This document shows, one piece after another, positions 16,455 to 24,900 of a stretch of 64,000 nt of DNA (within the stretch, counting starts at the first letter, position 1; every line of letters starts with the position of its first letter). The DNA lies in contig JANMMZ010000043.1 in assembly GCA_031373665.1 (NCBI GenBank), forward strand, positions 130,221 to 194,220. Direction: 5' to 3'. This DNA comes from M3007 sp031373665 (GTDB taxonomy: Bacteria > Bacteroidota > Bacteroidia > Chitinophagales > Saprospiraceae). Under the pieces are notes generated by a model. The model was not told the DNA's origin and did not search any database. It saw only the letters and a program-made list of their open reading frames with translations. The position numbers and the translations under genes were made by a program.

Positions 16455-17957
16455 CTATTTCACGAATAGTTCAAACTCAACACGACGGTTTTGATCGCGA
16501 CCTTCTTTGGTTGCGTTGTCTGCCACTGGTTTAGTTTCGCCATAACCTGCATGTGCCATCCGTGCAGAAGCGATGCCTTTACTTACCAAGTAGTCGTAGC
16601 AAGTTTTAGCGCGACGCTCTGACAATTCCATATTCATCTTGTCGTCACCCTGACCATCAGTGTGGCCGCCTATATTAAGGCTATACTCTGGATATTGATT
16701 CAGTACAGAAACAACTTCATCCAAAATAGCAAAAGATTTGGCCAAAAGTGAAGCCTTGCTGGTTTCAAACTGAACCAACTTGATGGCACGCTCTAGTTTT
16801 GCCTTATCTTCTTTCTTAATGTCTGGGCAACCGCGCTTTTCACGAACGCCAGCCTTGTCTGGACAGCGATCCTCAAAATCGTAAACACCATCACCATCGG
16901 TATCGGGACAGCCTTTTTGTGCTACCTCACCTTTTTTGTCAGGGCAGGCATCATCTTTATCAGTTACGCCATCACCATCGCGGTCTGGACATCCTTTGGT
17001 GCTGACAGGTCCTTTGTCGTTAGGGCAAGCATCGTCTTTATCTTCGATTCCGTCTCCATCTTTATCGCGTACTGGGCAACCTTTGTTTGCTACGGTGCCT
17101 GCTTCGCGAGGACATTTATCATCAGCATCAGTGATCCCATCATTATCAGTATCAGGACATCCTTTGAAAGCGGCTAAGCCTTTGGTCTCAGGGCATGCAT
17201 CATCTGCATCGGTGATTCCGTCCCCGTCTTTATCAGGACAGCCCATTAATTTGGCAGTACCGGCTACATCTGGACACTTATCATCCGCGTCAGTGATTCC
17301 GTCTCCATCTTTATCGGGGCAACCCATCATAGTAGGCAAACCTGGTACATCGGGGCACTTGTCTGTTTCGTCAGGGATTCCATCTCCATCTCTATCCGCT
17401 GGCTTAGTACTAAGGTATTGAGTTAAGCCAATACCATGATGCCATCCTTCGTGTTTCCTGTCAGAGGCACGGTATTGAGTCCTTGCAGTCAGGTACAAAC
17501 TTTTTGTCAGTCTGAAATCAAGACCAAGACCCATTGGAATATTCAAATCAAGTTTATCGTCTTCAAAAAACCATCCACCGCCTAAACCAAAATGAAAAGA
17601 AGGATTGACCCTTGTTCCCGATTTGAAAAAGCGATGCTCTAAAATGGCATCAAAATTACCAATTAGTTTTTCAACACCACCATCTACTGAAGTACGTGCT
17701 ACTGTTGCCTTACCTACCTTAATTGGAAAGGTTAAAGAATTTTTATCTTCAAAATTATATGAATAAGCGGCTTCTAGTCCCCAGCCCTTCGTTTTTGACC
17801 AAATATCGCCAATATTCTTGTCTGCATCGCGTGCAAACAAGTAATTGTAGGCGTTGTAGCGCAGCGACAAAGCGTGCTTTGATGGCTGTGCAAAACTGAC
17901 TTGTTGAAGCAAAACAAGGGCCAGTGGAAGTAAGAGTTTTGTTATGTGTAATCTCAT
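16455..17957 (-). CDS. OmpA-family protein with thrombospondin type 3 repeats
   Basis: The protein has 500 residues. The signal peptide ends at VSFAQ. Residues about 25-185 form an outer-membrane beta-barrel (LEHRFFKSGTRVNPSFHFGLG, LYLTARTQYRAS). Residues about 190-370 hold seven Ca-binding TSP3 repeats of the type DxDGDGIxDxxDxCP, alternating with xGCPD linkers. The C-terminal ~115 residues are an OmpA-like peptidoglycan-binding domain with GGHTDGQGDD, LSERRAKTCYDYL, and the NRRVEF motif whose Asp and Arg bind diaminopimelate. It should tether the outer membrane to the wall. It is divergent from the PorE-like gene, and the two may work together in the cell envelope. Confidence 0.95.
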   Translation of the reverse strand: MRLHITKLLLPLALVLLQQVSFAQPSKHALSLRYNAYNYLFARDADKNIGDIWSKTKGWGLEAAYSYNFEDKNSLTFPIKVGKATVARTSVDGGVEKLIGNFDAILEHRFFKSGTRVNPSFHFGLGGGWFFEDDKLDLNIPMGLGLDFRLTKSLYLTARTQYRASDRKHEGWHHGIGLTQYLSTKPADRDGDGIPDETDKCPDVPGLPTMMGCPDKDGDGITDADDKCPDVAGTAKLMGCPDKDGDGITDADDACPETKGLAAFKGCPDTDNDGITDADDKCPREAGTVANKGCPVRDKDGDGIEDKDDACPNDKGPVSTKGCPDRDGDGVTDKDDACPDKKGEVAQKGCPDTDGDGVYDFEDRCPDKAGVREKRGCPDIKKEDKAKLERAIKLVQFETSKASLLAKSFAILDEVVSVLNQYPEYSLNIGGHTDGQGDDKMNMELSERRAKTCYDYLVSKGIASARMAHAGYGETKPVADNATKEGRDQNRRVEFELFVK

Positions 17958-18070
17958 ATAAACGATTTAGATTAATAAATATAATACTTTGAACGGCCAA
18001 ATGTATGAAACTAAATTATTAAGTTGTATAAATAATTTTAAAATGATTTCATTTTTTTTGCAATATACTT

Positions 18071-18078
18071 TACCTTTG
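18071..18078 (+). promoter_or_regulatory. Putative -7 element (TACCTTTG) for the PorE-like gene
   Basis: TACCTTTG on the plus strand is followed by CATCG and a 5' leader of about 165 bases before the ATG at 18248. No TTTG at the expected -33 spacing. Confidence 0.45.
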
Positions 18079-18247
18079 CATCGTTATACAAAAAATTTAT
18101 AGTCTCTCCACTTATCTAAGTATTAAGCAATATCCATACGTTATATACGTTAATTGCTGAAAGTTAGACAGTTAGTGCATTATATCACTACTGAAAGATT
18201 TATCTAATCAAATATTAACTTAGATTTTGTCTAAAATCATACTGCTT

Positions 18248-21200
18248 ATGAACGCGACTTTTCGTGCAGGAGGTGTATTTGTAGCATTGCTACTTAGCCT
18301 CACTGTTTCTACTTTTGCCCAAACATCAGAAGACCTTTCACGTGCCGACAAACAATTTGATCTCTACGCCTATAACTTGGCTTTACGAACTTACGAACAA
18401 GTTTTAAAAAATGAGCCACGCAATGGTCATGCATTGGCGCGCATTGGAGACTGTTATTTTCAACTTAACCGTCCCGATGAGTCATTGGAGTGGTATGAAA
18501 AAGCAGCACAGCAAAATGATGCAAAAGCGGATGTATTGCGCCGTTACGCGGTTGCACTCATGCACACTGGAGATTACGTCGGTGCCAAAAAATGGTTTAG
18601 GCTCTATGGGGAAGGCAATCCCAAGGTTGGTTTGTATTTTGCTGATATGTGCGAATACGCCATCCAAGCCTCTAAAAGAGAGCCTCTATACAATGTAAAG
18701 AACGAGCCAATTAGCAGTGATGCATCAGATTATTCGGCGGCTTTCCTTGGATCTAAGGTGGTGTTTAGTTCTTCTAGAACAGACATTACTCGCAAATCCA
18801 GTAGCAAATCAGGTACCGATTACACTGGTAGTGCCTTCAATCAACTCTTTATTTCTCAACGCAACGGCGAATCAGGCTATTTGGCTAAACCTTCGTTTTT
18901 GAGAAGCGACATGCAGAACAATTACAATGAAGGCCCGATCAGTTACTCAGCAGACGGGAACAAAGTAGTTTTCTGTCGGAATAACTTCATAGATGGAACG
19001 CGCCAAATTGCAGAAAAGGGCATTAATCTTAGTATGTATCTTGCAGATGTGAGCGATGAAGGAAACTGGGAAAATGTCAAGTCATTTCCCTACAACGGAT
19101 CAGATTACTCAACAGGTTTTCCTTCGCTGTCAGCCAATGGGAAAACCCTTGTATTTGCATCTACTGATCCAGCCGGATTTGGTGGTTGGGATATTTATGT
19201 AAGCAATCTAACTTCCACAGGCTGGAGCACTCCACGTAATTTAGGTGCATCAATTAATTCTAAAGGCAACGAAATTACGCCTTACTATGATGGCAAAAAT
19301 CTATACTTCTCTTCCGATTACCTTCAAGGTTTTGGAGGAATGGATGTTTTTCAAGCCGAATTGGGAGAAGAAACCATCAGCAATGTGTATCATCTTGGGG
19401 CAGGAATAAATTCAAGCCGCGATGATTACGGATTCATTTTTAATCCATCACAAAACATTGGCTACCTGACTAGCAATCGCTCGGGTGGCAGAGGTCATGA
19501 AGATATTTGGCAGGTCATAAAACGCAACAATAATCGCGAAGGTATCATTGTAGATGTGCCACGTGATCGGGAAGAAAGCGCGCCTGCTCCTGTACAGCAC
19601 AGTACATCAGGCAATAACCAAAATACAGAGACCAATTCTGGTTTTGGGAAACTATATGTACAAGTATCTGATGATTATGGCAATGCATTGCCAGATGCAG
19701 AGGTTGATTTCATGGATTGTGGAATAGGATATGGTCGCACTGATCGAAATGGTAAATACTACTTTGATGAAACGTTAAGGTTGTTGGATTGTAATGTGAC
19801 CATCCGTAAAGATGGATACAAGGAAAGCACCCAACGTTTGGAGTCTTTTGGACGTAGAAACGTAGTTGTCTCCTTAGCAAGAGATCAAAGGATGGAGTAC
19901 ATTGGAACCGTCATGGATGCGGTGTCAAAGAAACCTGTGAATGGGGTTGACATTCAATTGCAACTGATGTCGGGCAGGGTTATCCAAACGCAATCAGATA
20001 AACAAGGCAAGTATTCTCTCTTTTTAGAGCGCGACGAAACCTATTTCATCACCTACAATAAGTATGGATATATTGATGAGATTGTTAAAACTCGTACGGT
20101 TTATAGAGATATAGCTCCAGTTATGTTGACGCGTAGCGGTGGTGATGCGCTTGCCAATAATCAAGAGGAAGCCCTTAAACCAGTACAACACAATGATAAC
20201 AGCAACAAAACTAATGTAATATCGCAAGCAGTATCAGAGCCCGCACCTAAGGGTGAGTTTTCTGGGTATTCTATTCAGTTGGCTGCTTCTCCAGTGCCTT
20301 TGCCTGATTCGAAGTTGAAAAAATTTGAAGACCTTACCAAAATTGGCAATATATATGCTAAAGATGACAAGGGTACTCAAAAGATACGTCTGGGTATTTA
20401 CGCCACTAAAGAAGAGGCAGATAAAAACTTAAAGCAAATAAAAAAGAAGCATAAAGATGCATTTGTAGTGAATGAATACGATGAAGACAAGAGTCTTGTT
20501 ATGGGCGATGCCACACCCGTACGCCCAGTTGAACACAGTACTGGAAGCAACAATGGAGGCGCAAAAGGTATAGCGGCTACCAATAATGCCATTGTATATG
20601 CTGTGCAAGTAGGCTCATTTACCCAAGATAAAGCCTTGCCTATTGGGGAATATACTACTTTGAGCGGACTAGGAAACCTATATACCCGCTCTGAAAATGG
20701 GATTAATCGTGTCAGGTTGGGTGTATGGCCTAGTCATGCTGATGCGGAGGCTGCACAAAAAGAGTCTGTTCAGCGTGGATTCAATGATGCCCTGATTGTT
20801 ACCGAAAAAGGTGCAGATGAATCACTAAAAGGCTTTATGTTGAAGGAATTTAATTGGGAAGCAGTGAAATCTACAAACCCAATAGAATCATCAAATGGGC
20901 TACGTAGTAATAAGGGTGGCGATGCTCCCATTGAATATTCAAGCACTACAGCGGTTAAACCCGTAGAGTACACTACCGACAGTAAAACGAAGGTAAAACC
21001 TATCGGTGATTATTACCTAAGGGTGGCCACTTTGTCAAACCCTAACGGTTTTGATTCAAATCGCTTGGATGGCATCGGAGGGGTTTATGAAAAACGGACT
21101 TCCGAAACAGGTAATACTATTATTTTATTGGGTGGATTTACTAATATGGAATCGGCTATAGAAGCACATAACCGTGCTATTGATCGCGGGTTTTCTGAGA

Positions 21201-21253
21201 GTTATATTGTAAAAGAAGATAAAAAAGGCAAACTAGTCCGGTTGAAGGATTAG
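18248..21253 (+). CDS. PorE-like envelope protein: TPR, PD40 propeller, Cna/CarboxypepD modules, three SPOR-like repeats
   Basis: The ATG at 18248 gives MNATFRAGGVFVALLLSL and cleavage at TFAQ, better than the TTG at 18227. The product is 1001 residues. Order seen: TPR helices (residues ~20-130, LALRTYEQVLKNEPRNGHAL), WD40-like PD40 propeller (~160-420, YSADGNKVVFCRNN, SLSANGKTLVFAST, GGWDIYVS), two CarboxypepD-regulatory-like modules (~455-640), then three SPOR-like repeats (~680-760, ~790-860, ~930-1000) with the shared pattern IRLGIYATKEEADKNL, RVRLGVWPSHADAEAA and IILLGGFTNMESAIEA. PorE/SprE-type T9SS proteins have TPR-PD40-CRD and an OmpA end; here the OmpA end is replaced by SPOR, which binds denuded peptidoglycan. 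A T9SS or wall-anchoring role is inferred. Confidence 0.85.
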   Translation: MNATFRAGGVFVALLLSLTVSTFAQTSEDLSRADKQFDLYAYNLALRTYEQVLKNEPRNGHALARIGDCYFQLNRPDESLEWYEKAAQQNDAKADVLRRYAVALMHTGDYVGAKKWFRLYGEGNPKVGLYFADMCEYAIQASKREPLYNVKNEPISSDASDYSAAFLGSKVVFSSSRTDITRKSSSKSGTDYTGSAFNQLFISQRNGESGYLAKPSFLRSDMQNNYNEGPISYSADGNKVVFCRNNFIDGTRQIAEKGINLSMYLADVSDEGNWENVKSFPYNGSDYSTGFPSLSANGKTLVFASTDPAGFGGWDIYVSNLTSTGWSTPRNLGASINSKGNEITPYYDGKNLYFSSDYLQGFGGMDVFQAELGEETISNVYHLGAGINSSRDDYGFIFNPSQNIGYLTSNRSGGRGHEDIWQVIKRNNNREGIIVDVPRDREESAPAPVQHSTSGNNQNTETNSGFGKLYVQVSDDYGNALPDAEVDFMDCGIGYGRTDRNGKYYFDETLRLLDCNVTIRKDGYKESTQRLESFGRRNVVVSLARDQRMEYIGTVMDAVSKKPVNGVDIQLQLMSGRVIQTQSDKQGKYSLFLERDETYFITYNKYGYIDEIVKTRTVYRDIAPVMLTRSGGDALANNQEEALKPVQHNDNSNKTNVISQAVSEPAPKGEFSGYSIQLAASPVPLPDSKLKKFEDLTKIGNIYAKDDKGTQKIRLGIYATKEEADKNLKQIKKKHKDAFVVNEYDEDKSLVMGDATPVRPVEHSTGSNNGGAKGIAATNNAIVYAVQVGSFTQDKALPIGEYTTLSGLGNLYTRSENGINRVRLGVWPSHADAEAAQKESVQRGFNDALIVTEKGADESLKGFMLKEFNWEAVKSTNPIESSNGLRSNKGGDAPIEYSSTTAVKPVEYTTDSKTKVKPIGDYYLRVATLSNPNGFDSNRLDGIGGVYEKRTSETGNTIILLGGFTNMESAIEAHNRAIDRGFSESYIVKEDKKGKLVRLKD

Positions 21254-21273
21254 TTATTCTAATAACATTTCTT

Positions 21274-21507
21274 AAACATGAGTCATCCCGAATTTTGAAG
21301 TCAAAATCTGGATTTTAACGTTAATATGGTGCGTAGCACCTTGATATTTGTAGCCCATTGCCACCCTTGGCTGACAAAAGGTGCAGCATACCGTAATATT
21401 GCATTTAATGTTCCGGTGCGCTGCACCTCATAACGCATTGACAACCAATATCTACAAATGTTCCGGTGCGCTGCACCTTTTTCTAAAATTCGGGATGACT
21501 CATGTTT
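21274..21507. repeat. Non-coding inverted-repeat element (MITE-like) with internal palindromes
   Basis: A perfect 23-bp inverted repeat (21274-21296 and 21485-21507, core GAGTCATCCCGAATTTT) bounds 234 bases. Inside are three GGTGC-N3-GCACC hairpins (21328-21340, and within two 22-bp direct repeats at 21407-21428 and 21457-21478) and a TTTTGA-AG-TCAAAA palindrome (21293-21306). No open frame of note. No target-site duplication is obvious. Confidence 0.8.
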
Positions 21508-21523
21508 TTATTTGGTATCGTGC

Positions 21524-21560
21524 TTAGATTTCGGAAATTTTGGGAAGTTCCGAAATCTAA
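21524..21560. repeat. Perfect 13-bp hairpin
   Basis: TTAGATTTCGGAA (21524-21536) and its exact reverse complement (21548-21560) enclose an 11-base loop, 17 bases after the inverted-repeat element. It has no T-tract of its own, so it is not a typical terminator. Confidence 0.65.
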
Positions 21561-21656
21561 CGAATCAAACCTCTCAATAAAATTTGGTAACTCCGCATTT
21601 TGTTAATTGCAAAGTTTCGTGGATTGTGTTACCTCTCCCTTCCCTCAATCTGTCAT

Positions 21657-21686
21657 GTCGCACCACGCTTTTGGGCGTAGTGCGAC
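21657..21686. repeat. GC-rich hairpin
   Basis: GTCGCAC-C-ACGC pairs with GCGT-A-GTGCGAC with one mismatch, loop TTTTGG. It is the third palindrome in a 410-base gene-free stretch. Between it and 21812 I see nothing further. Confidence 0.6.
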
Positions 21687-21812
21687 CTCTTCATAAGATA
21701 CCCAACTGATAAAGCAACATAACTGAAATAACTAAGCAATTGATTATCAATATTTTATGACAAATTTGTGTCAACGCCAGTGCTAATATGAGGCCGCCTC
21801 TTGCCAAGCAAA

Positions 21813-21851
21813 AAAACGCATGATAGATCACAGAGACCTACCATGCGTTTT
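21813..21851 (-). terminator. Terminator of the 21914-26626 adhesin gene
   Basis: AAAACGCATG (21813-21822) and CATGCGTTTT (21842-21851) form a 10-bp stem; on the minus strand the stem ends in a T run (the A-tract at 21811-21816), about 60 bases after the stop codon at 21914. Confidence 0.75.
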
Positions 21852-21913
21852 ATTTATATGTCAATTCAGTAGTTTTTATAAGCGAATGCTTGGGCAAAAC
21901 CTAATTACGTATT

Positions 21914-24900
21914 TTATCGAATTACGGTAACATCACCACGATAAAGCAGTACGCGACCATCTAAAAATTTCACCTCCGCGATATAGACATACACACCGGG
22001 ATTTACGTATTTCCCTTTGTATCTACCATCCCATCCTTCGGAAAGTTGATTCTCGGGCAAATATTTTTCGCGGTTATATAACTGCTCACCCCAACGATCA
22101 TAGATCCTACAGAAATTGATGAGTTCAGCACCAATACCAGCGAAAGGCTGGAAGTGTGTGTTAGTACCACTCGGATTTCCCGGATAGAACACATTTGGAA
22201 CATATACATTGCGGTTTGGATCTATAGTGACTGATATGTATCCTATACCGCTACATCCATTGGTGTCAATAACCGTTAGACCTAACCTCGTGGACTCAAA
22301 TGTATATAATATCTCATCATAAAGAGATTTCCCCTTTAATATCAAGCGATCTATGGATGTCCAAAGGAAAGTATCCCTAGAAGAATCATCAACACCGTCT
22401 ATAATTGGATCAAGTGGCAATTCTTCTCCCAATTGTACTTCTACCTCATCAGGAACAAACATAACAGTGATTGGTGCGGGCTCAATAATATTGAGCGATG
22501 AGTCTGCTAGTTCACAACCCTTCCCATCAAAGAAACTAATGACATGGATGCCACCAGCCACTGGAATCTGGGTACCGGGGTCTAAACGAACCCCAAAATC
22601 AACACTAAACTGATAAGGACCACCAGAGCCCCCCCAAATAGTATCAACAGTAAAGGATGTTTCGTCACCATTGCATAAAAGCGGCAAGAAACCTCCATTT
22701 CGGCCTTGAATAGCAGGTGGATCAATCAGCAAGAAACTATCACGGGCGGTACAGCCTTTAGAGTCTGTCACAGTGACATAATAGAAGCCAGAAGAAAGCA
22801 TAGTGATACTGGAAGCAGTTCCTTCCGAATTTCCACCCTCATCTTCCCATACATACTCATAGGTTCCGGCATTACCACCTGTGATGCTCACTTGTAAAGA
22901 GCCACTGGCATCGCCAAAACAACGAATAGGCTCTGAAAGCAAGGTGTCTTTTTCCAAAGTGATAGCGATTGGCTGTGTGAGTGTGTCTGCAAATACCCCG
23001 GTACAACCATCAACATCGGTTACTGTTACAGCAAATAAACCATTAGGGAAATCATCTACTGCCAAATCCGTTAAAGCATTGGTGGTAGCACCATTACTCC
23101 ATAAGAAAGTATAAGGGCCACCATTACCACCGTCACCAACAATAGAGATCGCTCCATCTTCGCCGCCGAAGCAGGAAACTGGGGTTGTGCTAAGATTAGA
23201 GCCGACTGAATCAGGGGAAGGAATAGTGATTTGCTCTATTTTAAAGCAGTTATTTCCATCTGATATGGTTACAGAATGTATGCCTGCACACAAATCAGTA
23301 CGTACAGAATCAGTACCCCCATCATCCCAAAGGAAAGTGAAGTCTCCGGGTGATTCAGGTACGCTTCCATAATATGCTTCTACTGTCACCGCTCCATCGC
23401 AAGAGGTGGCACAAGTAGTACTTGTAATACCCATGATCTCAGATACGATTGCTGGAGGCTGTTTCAAGGTAAAGGTATCAGAGAACATACAGCCCTCGGA
23501 GTCCATGATCTTGACTGCGTAGTTACCAGCCCCGATAGGCGTTAATACACCTGATGAAGGCCCAGCAGGAGCGGGAATCCACATGAATGTGTAAGGCGCA
23601 TTGCCACCACTGACGGTTACACCCAAAGTACCGTCTGTTTTACCATTACAACTTGGCTCAATCATCAAGGTATCAGTAATAGCCAACAGGCCAATAGCAG
23701 CCAAGGCCACTGTATCGGTTGTAATACATCCAGAAATGACATCTGTGACTTTAATAATATATTCACCTGCGCCTAAACCGCATACTTTGACGCTATCGTC
23801 GAGGATCGTACCATTGATGGTTGACCATTCAAATAAATCACCATCAGGGGAGTTGACTTCTAAGCATCCGTCGTTTCCGCATTTTATAGAAGTAGAATCT
23901 ATGGATACGATTTGTGGAGGCTCGGGAAGCAAAAGGGTAAAGAATAATGAATCTTCACAACCATTCAAATCTGTAACAGTCACACTGTGATCGCCGGGAG
24001 GAAGGCCATTGAGATTAGGGCCTACATTTGATGGAGTCCAGTTGTAAGTATAACTACCAGGGCCAGCGGCGGTGCCACCAGCAGTGATCACCGTAATAGA
24101 ACCACTTGCAGTAAATGCACAATTTGGGTTGCTAATGCTAACAGTATCCAACACCAATGGTGTTGGTTGCTTTATATCGAAGGTGTCAGATATCCTACAA
24201 CCATTCCCATCTACTGCTAATACGCTATAAATGCCTACGGGCAGATCGGTATAAGTAGAAGAGGTGGCCGTATTGCTGACGGAAAAGGTATTTGGAGTCC
24301 AGAAAAAAGCGTAATTTGGCGTAACGGAGGCAGGAGTTTCCGTTACACTTACAATGATAGATCCAGTGGAATCTCCGTTACACAGAGCATCTGAGGGGCT
24401 TCCAATGATGCTCAGGGTTTGCATACTGTTTACCTGAAAACTATCCAAATACATACATCCGCGAGAGTCAGTCACCTTGAGGCGGTAAAAACCAGCCTTT
24501 ACATTATTTAAAACAAACGGATTGGCTTGGCCACTGCCACCAGCAAAGGGCAAGCCCAGTGAATCTGGATCGGGTGCATACGTCCATACAAAACTATAGG
24601 TAGATCCCACGGCAAAGGGAGTTCCCCCAGTCATGCCATACGTAATCGAACCATTGGAAATACCGGTACAACTAGGTTCTACAATGGTGACTGTTGCATC
24701 GTTTAATGGTAGTGGTTCTCCTAAAGCACCGGCAGCAGAGAAAACACATTGGCGAATATTATCCGTGATAACAACGCTATATTGGCCAGCAGGAACACCA
24801 TTTTGAACGCGACCTGTAGGATTGGGTAGATTAGTAGCTGCAGTCCAAACATATGAAAAATTTGAACCGGGGTTGGCCACAGGAGAACCCGCTATAAGGA

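Noticed and set aside
17040..17400. Tandem repeats that could suggest a CRISPR array
   Set aside because: They are coding TSP3 repeats with variable spacing and no unique spacers.
16917..17421. Long open frames on the plus strand opposite the TSP3 repeats
   Set aside because: They mirror the repetitive antisense codons of the OmpA/TSP3 gene; no start context or family.
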